DNA of 64,000 nucleotides from Mycobacterium sp. DL (GCF_039729195.1 NZ_CP155796.1:1984001-2048000), one strand, 5' to 3'; counted from the stretch's first letter, positions 34,742-43,591 are shown. Translations and numbers: made by a program. Notes: a model not told the origin generated them from the sequence alone.

Positions 34742-35875
34742 TCATCGCGCGGTGAGTTCCGCGTACCGCGTGACGTGGTGGTCGGTCGATCCGAACTCGA
34801 ACTGCAGCGCCGTCAGCCGTTTGAAATAGTGCCCGATCGCGAGTTCCTCGGTCATCCCCATGCCGCCGTGAAGCTGCACCGCCTGCTGGCCGACGAACTG
34901 CGCGGCGCGCCCGACCGTCGCCTTGGCCGCCGACACGGCGCGCGCCCGGGTGATGTCGTCGGCCTCGAGGTGCAGAGTCGCCAGAAGTGCTGCCGCGGCT
35001 GCCTGTTCGACCTCCATGTACATGTCCACCATGCGGTGCTGGAGCACCTGGAAGCTGCCGATGGGCTGTCCGAACTGTTGGCGTTGCTTGCAGTACTCGA
35101 CGGTGTCGGAGAGGACCTTGCGCATGCACCCCACCGCTTCGGCGCAGATCGCCGCGGCGCCTTCGTCGCGCGCCTGCGCGATGGACGGCCACGCGTCGCC
35201 CTCGTCGCCGAGCAGGGCCGCCGCCGGTAACTGAAGCCCGTCGAGGACGATGTCGGAAGCCCGCCGGTCGTCGATGGTTCGGTAGTGGTGCAGTTCGATA
35301 CCCGCAGTCGCCGAGCCGAGTTCGACCACAAACAGCGAGATGCCGTCGACGTCGGCCTGTTGGCCGGACGTCCTTGCGGTGACGAGCACATGACTGGCCA
35401 GCGGCGTGCTGGCCGAGACGATCTTCGTGCCGGTCAGCACCCAATGCTCCCCGTCGCGCTCGGCGCGGGTGGTGACGTTGCGCCAGTGCTCACCCGACGT
35501 CGGTTCGGTGGCGGCCAGTGTGACGATGGTGTGCCCGGCCACCACTGCCTCCAGCAGGTCGGTGGCTCCGGCGCGGCGCAGCAGACCCGCCGCGACGACC
35601 GCGGTGTCGACGTAGGGTTCGACCACCAGAGCATGCCCCAGGGCCTCGGCGATCACCATCAACTCGACCGGTCCGCCGCCGATTCCGCCGTGTTCTTCGG
35701 GCAGCGTCGCACCGAGAATGCCGAGTTCGTCGGCGAACGCGCGCCAGATGTCGGGCTGCCAGCCCGCGCCGGTCTTGGCCGCGGACCGACTCTGCTCCAG
35801 GTCATAGCGCGTCGCGAGGAATCTGCTGAGACCGTTGCGCAGCAGTTCCTGTTCGTCGTTGAGTGTGAAGTCCAT
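34742..35875 (-). CDS. Acyl-CoA dehydrogenase, small (beta-type) subunit
   Basis: Acyl-CoA dehydrogenase family protein of 377 residues. The N-terminal helical domain, the middle beta domain (AATEPTSGEHWRNVTTRAERDG) and the C-terminal helical domain with KQRQQFGQPIGSFQVLQHRMVDM are present. At the usual catalytic Glu site (YEGT) it has EFGSTDHH, so this subunit lacks the canonical base. It follows directly after a second dehydrogenase gene (stop and ATG adjoin), the arrangement of the mycobacterial alpha2-beta2 FadE pairs that act on ring or side-chain CoA esters such as steroid fragments. It is likely the partner subunit of 35876-37108. Substrate unknown. Convergent with the Rieske-ThDP gene. 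Confidence 0.86.
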   Translation of the reverse strand: MDFTLNDEQELLRNGLSRFLATRYDLEQSRSAAKTGAGWQPDIWRAFADELGILGATLPEEHGGIGGGPVELMVIAEALGHALVVEPYVDTAVVAAGLLRRAGATDLLEAVVAGHTIVTLAATEPTSGEHWRNVTTRAERDGEHWVLTGTKIVSASTPLASHVLVTARTSGQQADVDGISLFVVELGSATAGIELHHYRTIDDRRASDIVLDGLQLPAAALLGDEGDAWPSIAQARDEGAAAICAEAVGCMRKVLSDTVEYCKQRQQFGQPIGSFQVLQHRMVDMYMEVEQAAAAALLATLHLEADDITRARAVSAAKATVGRAAQFVGQQAVQLHGGMGMTEELAIGHYFKRLTALQFEFGSTDHHVTRYAELTAR

Positions 35876-37108
35876 CTACAGCCCCAATGCAGCCTTGGCC
35901 AGAATGTTGCGTTGAATTTCGTTGCTACCGGCGTAGATCGAGCCGGCGCGATCATTGAAGTACCGCAGCGGAGCCACTGCCTGCCAGGCCTCACCGCTGA
36001 CGTAGCCACCGGCGGGCGTCTCGAAATCGGCGATGGGGCCACCGGGACACGTCGCATGCGGTTGGTACACCCGCCCCCGCGGCCCTGCGGCCTCCATCGC
36101 GAGCTCGGTGATCGACTGGCTCAGCTCGGTGCTGAGCACCTTGAGCATCGATGACTTGGCCCCCGGGTTCCCGCCCGCAGCCACCACGGCCAGTACCTGG
36201 TATTCGAGGATCTCGAGAACCTCGGTGCGGATCCGGGCATCGGCGAGCTTGCGGGCGAAGGCGGGGTCGTCGAGAAGTCGCCCCCCGCCGGGACCGGGTT
36301 GTCCGCCGGCGACGGCGGCGATCTCCTCTGCCATCACCTGCAGAGCCGGTGCGGCCGCACCCCCTCCGCGTTCGAACTCCAGAAGGTACTTGGCCACCGT
36401 CCAGCCGTCGTCGATCTCGCCGATGACGTTGGTCTTGGGCACCCGCACCTCGTCGAAGAACACCTGGTTCTGCACTTCTTCGCCCGATGTCATCACCAGC
36501 GGACGGATTTCGACTCCCGGTGTGGACATGTCGAACAGGACGAACGTGATGCCCCGTTGCTTCTTGTCGCCGCGGGTGGTGCGCACCAGGGCGAACATCC
36601 AGTTCGCTTCCCGCGCGTGGGTGGTCCAGATCTTGCTGCCCGTGCAGACCAGGTGATCGCCGTCGTCGCGGGCGGCCATCGACAGAGCCGCCAGGTCCGA
36701 ACCCGCCTCCGGCTCGGAGTAGCCCTGGCAGAAGAACACCTCGCCGGTCAGGATGCGCGGCAGGAAGTAGTTCTTCTGCTCGTCGGTGCCGAACTTGATG
36801 ATCGCGTGCGCGACCATCCTGATGCCCATCGGTGACAACGACGGCGCGCCTGCCAGCGTCGACTCTCTGCTGAAGATGTAGTGCTGGGTCAGGCTCCAAT
36901 TGCATCCACCGTGGGCGACGGGCCACGCCGGCGCTGCCCAACCCCGCTCGTGGAGGATCTGCTGCCACTCCATGCTGGCGTCGTGGTCGGCGTACACACT
37001 TGTCATCAGCCGACCCGCTCGACGCAACTCAGGCGTGAGCTTCTCGTCGAGAAAAGCGCGAACGTCATCGCGGAACGCGAGGTCGGTCGACGACCAGTCC
37101 AGGTCCAT
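35876..37108 (-). CDS. Acyl-CoA dehydrogenase, large (alpha-type) subunit
   Basis: Acyl-CoA dehydrogenase of 410 residues. FAD-binding FCQGYSEPEAGSDLAALSMAA and IWTTHAREANWMFALVRTT are clear, and the C-terminal GSIYAGSNEIQRNILAKAALGL takes the place of the usual YEGT, so the catalytic Glu is not at that site. Heterotetrameric FadEs often place the base elsewhere or in one subunit only. ATG 37108 begins the operon; the stop abuts the ATG of the small subunit. A near-palindrome 40 bases upstream may be the operator. Predicted to introduce a double bond into the CoA ester of a bulky or cyclic acid (inference from the subunit type). Confidence 0.88.
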   Translation of the reverse strand: MDLDWSSTDLAFRDDVRAFLDEKLTPELRRAGRLMTSVYADHDASMEWQQILHERGWAAPAWPVAHGGCNWSLTQHYIFSRESTLAGAPSLSPMGIRMVAHAIIKFGTDEQKNYFLPRILTGEVFFCQGYSEPEAGSDLAALSMAARDDGDHLVCTGSKIWTTHAREANWMFALVRTTRGDKKQRGITFVLFDMSTPGVEIRPLVMTSGEEVQNQVFFDEVRVPKTNVIGEIDDGWTVAKYLLEFERGGGAAAPALQVMAEEIAAVAGGQPGPGGGRLLDDPAFARKLADARIRTEVLEILEYQVLAVVAAGGNPGAKSSMLKVLSTELSQSITELAMEAAGPRGRVYQPHATCPGGPIADFETPAGGYVSGEAWQAVAPLRYFNDRAGSIYAGSNEIQRNILAKAALGL

Positions 37109-37147
37109 CGAGATTCCCCTCTCTGTGGCGTGCAGGGAACAGAGTAA

Positions 37148-37163
37148 ACCTAGTTAGTTAGGT
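37148..37163. promoter_or_regulatory. Possible operator of the paired fadE genes
   Basis: ACCTAGTTAGTTAGGT is a near-palindrome (outer ACCTA/TAGGT arms perfect, centre imperfect) 40 bases before the large-subunit ATG. TetR-type operators of lipid catabolism genes look like this. No regulator gene is adjacent, so the binding protein is unknown. Confidence 0.45.
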
Positions 37164-37494
37164 GGCCACATCCCGGGCAGGTGCGGCCTCTCGGCGGGGA
37201 CACAATCGGGGCTTCCGGCGCGCACATTCGTTCGCTCGTCGTGAGCAGTCCGGATATCGCGCAGAATGGACACATGAGCGCACCGGGCTGGAACTCGACG
37301 ACCGGTCTTTCAGAAGTGCGCCGCACAGTCGCTCGCCCTTTAGCCATAGCGCATTGTGGCAAATTTCCGGAACCACATGTATCGGCGGCGCCAAGGCATT
37401 CTTCTGGGATCATTGTGCGAGATCCATGGCCGACAAGGGGCAATATGGGACCTGGTCGTAAATCTTGCCAATGGCAAATACGGGATACATAACT
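37164..37494. other. Non-coding stretch before the degenerate flavoprotein
   Basis: No supported gene. One inverted repeat, TGTGG (37355-37359) and CCACA (37373-37377), encloses a small TTCCGGAA palindrome and could be a binding site. Base composition is less GC-rich than the flanks. It holds the start region of both the FadE operon and the following gene. Confidence 0.4.
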
Positions 37495-38346
37495 ATGGAG
37501 TGGGATCTGCAGTGGCACGACGAGGTGGATGTCGTATGCGCCGACGCCGGTATGGCGGGGTTGGCATGCGCGATCTCCGCGGTTGACGGTGGCGCCGAGG
37601 TGCTCGTCGCCGGTTCGCCGGACCCGCGGGCTTCCGGCGCCGCGGGTGACCGCCCGAAATGGTTCAGCCTCGACAGCGACGACCGCGACACCCTGGCCTA
37701 CCTCGCCGACCTGACGGAAGGCCTGGACCCCGCGAGGATCCCGGAGTCGGCGAACGCTCTACCGATCCGGCTCACCGCGGCGCCGCCCGCGCTCACGGGA
37801 CGCCGAATTCCTGCGTTTGTCGGTTCGCGGTTGCGGGATTGGACCGCTCGCTGCATCGCCTCACCATCGGGTTACCTGTACACCCGCGTGTCCGAATGGA
37901 CCACGACAGCGATGGAATCCGAAGACGGTGACGTCGTCGAGGTGGCCGAGATCGGTTCGATGACCCCCGACCCGGGTGACGTTGTGGGCTCGGTCCACGA
38001 CTGGCTCGACGAAGAAGCGCACGTCCGCGGTGTGAGGGTGCATCCGGTGACCCGATTGGACCGCCTGGTCTTCGAGCAGGGTGCGGTGATCGGCGCGGTC
38101 TTCGCAACGCCCGATGGGCACCTGGCCGTTCGGGCACGCCACGGCATCCTGCTCAGCAGGGCCGGATCACCCACCGGCCGCGCCCCGTTACTGCCCGCGG
38201 GCGGTGGGACCGAAGTGCAGGTCGCGCTGGTGAGCAAGGCGGCCAGTCGGTTCGGTCGCGTCGAGTTGTTGACCTCGGACCCCGTCGTCGCCCGCGCTGC
38301 CGCAGCGTCTACGGGGGAGTCGTCGGAGGCGCTCGAACCTGCCTGA
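37495..38346 (+). CDS. Degenerate FAD-binding (fumarate reductase-like) protein
   Basis: Protein of 283 residues whose N-terminus resembles the FAD-binding strand-loop-helix of fumarate-reductase/KstD-like flavoproteins: DEVDVVCADAGMAGLACAISAVDGGAEVLV. The first Gly of the GxGxxG loop is replaced (ADAGMAG), and the protein is far shorter than the 450-570 residues of active dehydrogenases. The catalytic part is not recognisable. It may be a remnant with a structural or regulatory role, or still bind FAD weakly. The start is uncertain: ATG 37495 (MEWDLQW), ATG 37471 and TTG 37465 are all in frame. Convergent with the GGDEF-EAL gene, nine bases apart. Confidence 0.65.
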   Translation: MEWDLQWHDEVDVVCADAGMAGLACAISAVDGGAEVLVAGSPDPRASGAAGDRPKWFSLDSDDRDTLAYLADLTEGLDPARIPESANALPIRLTAAPPALTGRRIPAFVGSRLRDWTARCIASPSGYLYTRVSEWTTTAMESEDGDVVEVAEIGSMTPDPGDVVGSVHDWLDEEAHVRGVRVHPVTRLDRLVFEQGAVIGAVFATPDGHLAVRARHGILLSRAGSPTGRAPLLPAGGGTEVQVALVSKAASRFGRVELLTSDPVVARAAAASTGESSEALEPA

Positions 38347-38354
38347 CGCCCCGG

Positions 38355-40220
38355 CTATGTGCGCGGCGAGGACGCCGAGAAGTGCAGCGGGATCCGCCCC
38401 TTGGCCAACAGTGATTCCATCGCCGCCGCGGCAATGGGTCGGGACAGCAGGAAGCCCTGCGCCCGGTGACAGCCGTGGCGGAGCAACGTCAGCGCGGCCG
38501 CTTCGGTTTCCACACCCTCGGCGACCAGTTCCAGACCGAATGCTTCGGCGAGCGCGATGATGGCCCGCACGATCGCGAGGTCACCCGGATCCGAGCCGAG
38601 GTCCTGCACGAATCCCTTGTCGATCTTGAGGGTGTCGACAGGCAGTGACTTCAGATGGGACAGCGCACTGTAGCCGGTCCCGAAGTCGTCGACGGCTACC
38701 AGAACGCCGGCATCCTTCAACCCCGCCAGGGTGATTCGGGTGGTCTCGATGTCCTGCACGACGACGCTCTCGGTGATCTCCAGGCAGACCGACCACCGGT
38801 CGAGTTCGAACTCGGTGAGGATGCCTGCGACCGATTCCACGAACCCGTCGGTGACCAACTGGACCGGGGAGACGTTGATCCGCAGCACGGTGTTCGTGCC
38901 GACTCCGCGTGCCCGCCAACCGGCGAATTCGGCGCACGCCGTCCGCATCACCCAGCGCCCCAATTCACCGGCGAGATTTATCGATTCGGCGACGCCGATG
39001 AACGCATCGGGGGAGAGCAGGCCCCGGGTCGGGTGTTGCCAGCGGACCAGGGCTTCGGCGGCCAGGATCTCGCCGGTCCGCATGTCGACTTCGGGGAGGT
39101 AGTGCAGGAGCAGTGCGCCGTTCTCGATGACACTCTGCAGGTGCAGTTCGATGTCGTTGCGGAACTCGCTCTCCATCGACATGTCGTCGGTGAACACCGC
39201 GACCTTGTTGCCGCCCGAACCTTTTGCGGTCAGCACCGCCTGGTCGGCTCGGCGGAGGAGATCGGAGGTGGTGTCCCTACCCGGAACTCCCAGTGCGACA
39301 CCGATACTCACCGTCCGGGTGAGCATCTCACCGTCGATGGAGACGCGTTCGCGCAGCGACGACTGAAGTCGATACGCGAGTGCCTCGGCGGTGTCGGCAT
39401 CCATCGGGTTCGAGGGCACCACGACAAATTCGTCGCCGCCGAGGCGGGCGATCAGGTTCGGGCCCTCGGCGCCTCTGCGAAGGCGTTCGGCGAGTACCCG
39501 GATGAACCAGTCGCCGGCGGTGTGGCCGAGGTAGTCGTTGATCGCCTTGAGTCGGTCGAGGTCGAAGAACAGCGCCGAGACCGGGCCGGGTTGGCCTTCG
39601 GTCAACCGGTCATCGAGGTGCGCCAACAAGGCCCGGCGGTTGTTCAGTCCGGTGAGGTCGTCATGGTCTGCCAGGAAACGCAGTTGCGCCTCGGCCTGGA
39701 CCCGCGCCTGCACCTGGGCGAACAGCGACGCGATGGCCTCGAGAGCGTTGAGTTCTTCCGGACTCCACTCCCGGTCTCCGAACTTGACGAAACCGAGAAC
39801 GCCGGTGGTGTCCTGGCCGGATACCAGCGGCGCGGCTGCCATCGACGTGGCGGGCACGGCGCGGCCTTCCTCGATGCGGCGCTGATAGTCGTCGGTGGCG
39901 GGTTCGGGACGGAACACCATCGGTTTCTTGCCGTACTCGGACTCGGCGAACACGGGGTCGGCATCGGCGAAATAGACCAGCCCGAGAGGATCGGGATCGG
40001 GAACGTCCGTCCGGACCGGCCATTCGGCGACCAGTCGGGACGCCCGAATCGAATGGTCGTTGTACCGCAGGAAGCTGACGTCGACGCCGAGGTAGGACGT
40101 GAGGTCGGCCATCACCTGCTGGCTGACCTCGACCGACGTGGCCGCATTCGCTGCCATCAAGCGGGTGGCCACCGAAGTGACCACCAGGTCGAGGCTGCGG
40201 CGCGGGGCGTTGTCAGGCAT
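38355..40220 (-). CDS. Cyclic-di-GMP synthase/phosphodiesterase (GAF-GGDEF-EAL)
   Basis: Bifunctional signalling protein of 621 residues with the layout of mycobacterial DcpA and Rv1354c: GAF sensor (about 20-170), short helix, GGDEF cyclase (about 185-345; LGGDEFVVV at 260-268) and EAL phosphodiesterase (about 360-610). EAL residues are intact: AAEALVRWQHP, LRINVSPVQL, LEITESVV, AVDDFGTGYSAL and LKIDKGFV. The GGDEF half has FFDLDRLKAINDYLGH. No RxxD inhibitory site lies before the GGDEF loop. There is no membrane segment, so it is cytoplasmic and probably ligand- or redox-tuned through the GAF domain. It sits alone, 90 bases from a GNAT-like gene on the same strand. Confidence 0.93.
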   Translation of the reverse strand: MPDNAPRRSLDLVVTSVATRLMAANAATSVEVSQQVMADLTSYLGVDVSFLRYNDHSIRASRLVAEWPVRTDVPDPDPLGLVYFADADPVFAESEYGKKPMVFRPEPATDDYQRRIEEGRAVPATSMAAAPLVSGQDTTGVLGFVKFGDREWSPEELNALEAIASLFAQVQARVQAEAQLRFLADHDDLTGLNNRRALLAHLDDRLTEGQPGPVSALFFDLDRLKAINDYLGHTAGDWFIRVLAERLRRGAEGPNLIARLGGDEFVVVPSNPMDADTAEALAYRLQSSLRERVSIDGEMLTRTVSIGVALGVPGRDTTSDLLRRADQAVLTAKGSGGNKVAVFTDDMSMESEFRNDIELHLQSVIENGALLLHYLPEVDMRTGEILAAEALVRWQHPTRGLLSPDAFIGVAESINLAGELGRWVMRTACAEFAGWRARGVGTNTVLRINVSPVQLVTDGFVESVAGILTEFELDRWSVCLEITESVVVQDIETTRITLAGLKDAGVLVAVDDFGTGYSALSHLKSLPVDTLKIDKGFVQDLGSDPGDLAIVRAIIALAEAFGLELVAEGVETEAAALTLLRHGCHRAQGFLLSRPIAAAAMESLLAKGRIPLHFSASSPRT

Positions 40221-40310
40221 CGTGCAGTCAGAATACGGCGGGTGCGGCGTGGTTGAGGTCCCGCTGTGCAGTCTGGTCGGATACGGCGACCCTGAAGTCG
40301 CCGTGCGCGG

Positions 40311-41060
40311 TCACGGCATCGCGACGACGTCGGCCGTGCCGACCGAGATCTGGTCCATGCCGAGGATCTCGTTGAAGATCTTGGAGACCTGGGTAGGTTC
40401 GGCGTGCTGGATGAATGTTCTGCGGTCCCACCACATCATCTTGGTCCGGTACCGCGGGTCGGGGTACGGCGTCGCCGGGATCGACGCGACCACGCCACCC
40501 GAGGAACGCCACTTGTCGAGGACATGCGGTGCCGACGTGGCCATGCAGAATTGCAGATCCATCGCCGCCATCCCGTGGAATCCGCTACGCGCCAGCGCTC
40601 GCGTGACCCCCTTGTTACGGGCTGGATCATCGGTCACGAAGGCGGACTTCATCTCGAGAATGCCGAAAGGCGCACGATCGTCGATCATTTTGCGCACCGC
40701 CGACAGGCCCGGCTGGCCTTCCCATTCGACGACTGCATGTGAATCGTCGGCACCGGTCAGGGGTCCCTTGGCCCGGACCCCGCCGATCACCCGATCAGCC
40801 GAGTCGAGAGCCACCCAGAAAAGGGCGGTGTCGTGCCCATCACAGATCTCGGCGATGTCGAGCGCGCTCTCCACACCGTGTTTGCGGTAGCTGCGCTCCG
40901 CCCCGCCCAGGTACTCCCGCCACAGGTCGGGGTCGAGCCCCGGTTGCGACATGACCAAGGTGCATTCTGCGTCGTCATCCCACCAACTGTGGCGCCGGGC
41001 AAGCCGGAAATCGATCTCATGGATTGATTCGAGTGTGGAGATTGTCATTGTCATTCCCAT
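40311..41060 (-). CDS. Conserved protein with acyltransferase (GNAT-like) character
   Basis: Protein of 249 residues, cytoplasmic, without signal peptide. The order of segments (ALFWVALDSADRVIGGVRAKG, FGILEMKSAFVTDDPARNKGVTRALARSGFHGMAAMDLQFCMATSAPHVLDKW) recalls the strand-helix-strand arrangement of the GNAT or acyl-homoserine-lactone-synthase fold, with the DDPARNKGVTRAL part in place of the acetyl-CoA loop. That is suggestive only. I do not recognise a named family. The start is uncertain because ATG codons repeat at 41060, 41054 and 41048. It lies upstream of and in line with the GGDEF-EAL gene; the two may be co-transcribed. Confidence 0.6.
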   Translation of the reverse strand: MGMTMTISTLESIHEIDFRLARRHSWWDDDAECTLVMSQPGLDPDLWREYLGGAERSYRKHGVESALDIAEICDGHDTALFWVALDSADRVIGGVRAKGPLTGADDSHAVVEWEGQPGLSAVRKMIDDRAPFGILEMKSAFVTDDPARNKGVTRALARSGFHGMAAMDLQFCMATSAPHVLDKWRSSGGVVASIPATPYPDPRYRTKMMWWDRRTFIQHAEPTQVSKIFNEILGMDQISVGTADVVAMP

Positions 41061-41702
41061 CGTTGGGCAGCGTGCGAGACAACGTCGTACCGCTCGGCTG
41101 CCGACTATCCCTAACCGGCTTAGGTGTAAAAGCGACGAGATCAGTATGTCGCCGCAGGTGGTATGAATTCCAGCTAGCCACCCGACCTTTTCTGATTTTC
41201 GGATTCCTGGTCAGAATCATCGGACACATGGCAAACAAGGGCCCTACTTTTGGCGTCCGGAATTGCTCGGACCGATCGGCGTGGAGGCAGAAGAATTTGT
41301 TACTCGTGAAACCCGGCGGCATGGTGATTAGTTATTTGACGCCGTGCTCTGGATATTACGACCGGCATTGCCCCACTGCGCGCCGTTGTCGCCGGCATTC
41401 ACGCCCCGGACGTTCGCTGCCCAGGTGTCTGCGCCGCCGCCCGGCCGCGAGCCGGAGATGGTTCGTTGAGCTGACGGGTTCGCTGACTCCGGCCGTCGCA
41501 ACGTTCGAAACACGACGAATTCGGCAGCGCGTGCCACATTTCGGCCTCGGGACGAGGGACCGGCTGAGTTCGATTCATCACGATCCGAAGGGGCATGGTG
41601 CCGCGAATTCCGCCGTGGTGCTGTGGCACTGTGAGGAACGCGCATCATTCTCGGTGTATCGAGAGGCTGTTCTGCGGGCGGCCCGGGTCAAAGGAGACAT
41701 CA
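41061..41702. other. Non-coding stretch, less GC-rich
   Basis: No supported gene; an open frame that spans it (41024 onwards) has no family similarity and overlaps both neighbours. The first 300 bases are clearly richer in A and T than the flanks. CCTAA-CCGGC-TTAGG at 41110-41124 is a small inverted repeat near the start of the GNAT-like gene. The end of the stretch carries AAAGGAG, the ribosome site of the MaoC gene. Regulatory content or a decayed gene are both possible. Confidence 0.45.
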
Positions 41703-42155
41703 ATGAAGAAGTTCAATGGCTTGGCGGAATTCATTGCCGCAGAGGGTGCCGAACTCGGCCCTACCGAGTGGCTTCAGATCACTCAGGATCGGGTCGATTT
41801 GTTCGCTGAGGCCACCGATGACCATCAGTGGATCCACGTCGATCCGGAACGGGCCGCCGGCGGACCTTTCGGCGGGACGATCGCCCACGGACTGCTGACA
41901 CTGTCGCTGCTGCCGCACTTCACGCATCAGCTCTACAGCGTCGACAACGTGGCCATGGCAATCAACTACGGCTACAACAAGGTCCGCTTCATCACGCCGG
42001 TCCGCGTGGGCGCGAAGCTGCGGGCACGCGCTCAGATCGCCTCGGTGACCCAACTCGACGGCGCGGTCCAGGCCACCCTGAGTACGACCGTGGAGATCGA
42101 GGGATCGGACAAGCCCGCCGCCGTGGCCGAGTCGATCGTGCGCTTCATCGGCTGA
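41703..42155 (+). CDS. MaoC-type (R)-hydratase, HtdZ-like
   Basis: Hot-dog-fold enoyl-CoA hydratase 2 of 150 residues, the size of M. tuberculosis Rv0130 (HtdZ). The hydratase signature is seen as FAEATDDHQWIHVDPERAAGGPFGGTIAHGLLTLSL (about 39-74), with the catalytic Asp (TDDHQWIH) and His. It hydrates trans-2-enoyl-CoA to (R)-3-hydroxyacyl-CoA. AAAGGAG precedes ATG 41703. It is a single gene between a 640-base non-coding stretch and the flavin monooxygenase promoter. Confidence 0.92.
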   Translation: MKKFNGLAEFIAAEGAELGPTEWLQITQDRVDLFAEATDDHQWIHVDPERAAGGPFGGTIAHGLLTLSLLPHFTHQLYSVDNVAMAINYGYNKVRFITPVRVGAKLRARAQIASVTQLDGAVQATLSTTVEIEGSDKPAAVAESIVRFIG

Positions 42156-42198
42156 GCCGCGACTGCCCGGGACACGAATTCACGAGCGTCAGTGACTG

Positions 42199-42227
42199 TT
42201 GACGTACGTCAAAAACCCTCGTAAATT
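42199..42227 (+). promoter_or_regulatory. Promoter overlapped by a perfect palindrome
   Basis: TTGACG (42199-42204) and TAAATT (42222-42227) are 17 bases apart, a good housekeeping-type promoter. The -35 box is half of the perfect 14-base palindrome TTGACGTACGTCAA (42199-42212), so a dimeric repressor bound there would shut the promoter. It serves the flavin monooxygenase and hydrolase genes. Confidence 0.65.
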
Positions 42228-42250
42228 GCGTTTCGGCGTGAGGAGTGACG

Positions 42251-43591
42251 GTGAATCGTGGAGACCCGCATGTCGCGGTGATCGGGGCCGGCATCAGCGG
42301 TCTGACTGCAGGCAAGATGCTCAGGGATTACGGCGTCCGCTACACGACGTTCGAGACGTCCGACCGCATTGGCGGCAATTGGGCGTTCGGCAATCCGAAC
42401 GGGCACAGCAGCGCCTATCGCTCGCTGCACATCGACACGTCCAAGCATCGGCTGTCCTTCAAGGACTTCCCGATGCCCCAGCACTATCCGTCGTTTCCGC
42501 ACCACTCCGAGATCAAGGCGTACCTCGACGACTATGCCGAGACGTTCGGGCTGCTCGAGCACATCGAGTTCGGCAACGGCGTGGTGCACGCATCCCGGGA
42601 GGGGCTCGATGGCTGGCGGATCCGCGATCAGGCCGGCGCGGAGCGTCGATTCGATCTGCTGGTGGTCGCCAACGGGCACCATTGGGACCCCCGCCTGCCC
42701 GAGTTCCCGGGATCGTTCGCGGGCGAATCGATCCATTCCCATCACTACGTCGATCCGGCGACGCCCCTGGAACTGAGCGGAAAGCGCATCCTCGTGGTCG
42801 GCATCGGCAACAGCGCCGCCGACATCACCGTGGAGTTGTCTTCGCGGGCACTGGGTAACCGCGTCACCCTGTCGACGCGATCCAGCGCGTGGATCGTGCC
42901 CAAGTACATCGCCGGCCGTCCCGGGGACATGTTCTGGCGGACCTCGCCCCACCTTCCGCTGTCGTGGCAGCGCAAGGCGGTCCAGATGATTGCACCGATG
43001 CTGGGAACCGACCCGACGATGTACGGTCTGCCGCCGGCGAATCACAAACTTTTCGAGGCCCATCCGACCCAGTCCGTCGAACTGCCACTGCGGCTGGGGT
43101 CCGGAGACGTGGTGCCCAAGCCGAACGTGGCACGTCTGGACGGGGACACCGTCCACTTCGACGACGGCACCAGTGACGACTTCGACGTCATCATCTACGC
43201 CACCGGATACAACATCACGTTCCCCTTCTTCGACCCCGAGTTCATGAGCGCCCCGGACAACCAGATCCGGCTCTACAAGCGGATGTTCAAGCCCGGTATC
43301 GACGACCTGGCCTTCATCGGCTTCGCCCAGTCGGTGCCCACGCTGTTCCCGTTCGTGGAGTGTCAGTCGCGGCTTCTGGCGGCCTATGCCGTCGGTCGCT
43401 ACGCACTGCCGCCGGTCGCCGAGATGGAGCGGGTGATCGACGCCGATCAGCAGCTGCACGCCGGGCACTGCACCGACCGTCCCCGCCACACCCAGCAGGT
43501 GGACTTTTTTGTGTACGAACACGACCTGCGCACCCGCGAGATGCCCGCAGGGATCACACGTGCCCGGCGCGCCCCTCAGGCGGTGCGATGA
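42251..43591 (+). CDS. Flavin-containing monooxygenase
   Basis: Class B flavoprotein monooxygenase of 446 residues of the FMO/Baeyer-Villiger group. First Rossmann motif AVIGAGISGLTAGKML, FMO fingerprint FAGESIHSHHY (F-x-G-x3-H-x3-Y), second NADPH motif VVGIGNSAADI and the late ATGYNITFPFF. It would oxygenate soft heteroatoms or ketones. GTG 42251 is chosen since AGGAG ends five bases before it; GTG 42245 is also in frame. The stop overlaps the ATG of an alpha/beta-hydrolase gene, suggesting ester formation by oxygenation followed by hydrolysis (inference). It lies behind a palindrome-covered promoter. Confidence 0.9.
   Translation: MNRGDPHVAVIGAGISGLTAGKMLRDYGVRYTTFETSDRIGGNWAFGNPNGHSSAYRSLHIDTSKHRLSFKDFPMPQHYPSFPHHSEIKAYLDDYAETFGLLEHIEFGNGVVHASREGLDGWRIRDQAGAERRFDLLVVANGHHWDPRLPEFPGSFAGESIHSHHYVDPATPLELSGKRILVVGIGNSAADITVELSSRALGNRVTLSTRSSAWIVPKYIAGRPGDMFWRTSPHLPLSWQRKAVQMIAPMLGTDPTMYGLPPANHKLFEAHPTQSVELPLRLGSGDVVPKPNVARLDGDTVHFDDGTSDDFDVIIYATGYNITFPFFDPEFMSAPDNQIRLYKRMFKPGIDDLAFIGFAQSVPTLFPFVECQSRLLAAYAVGRYALPPVAEMERVIDADQQLHAGHCTDRPRHTQQVDFFVYEHDLRTREMPAGITRARRAPQAVR

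Noticed and set aside
38655..40256. 533-codon plus-strand open frame
   Set aside because: Opposite the GAF-GGDEF-EAL gene, whose catalytic motifs are all in frame on the minus strand.
41024..41809. 261-codon plus-strand open frame across a gene-free stretch
   Set aside because: Overlaps the GNAT-like start and the MaoC gene in another frame, with no ribosome site or recognisable domain.
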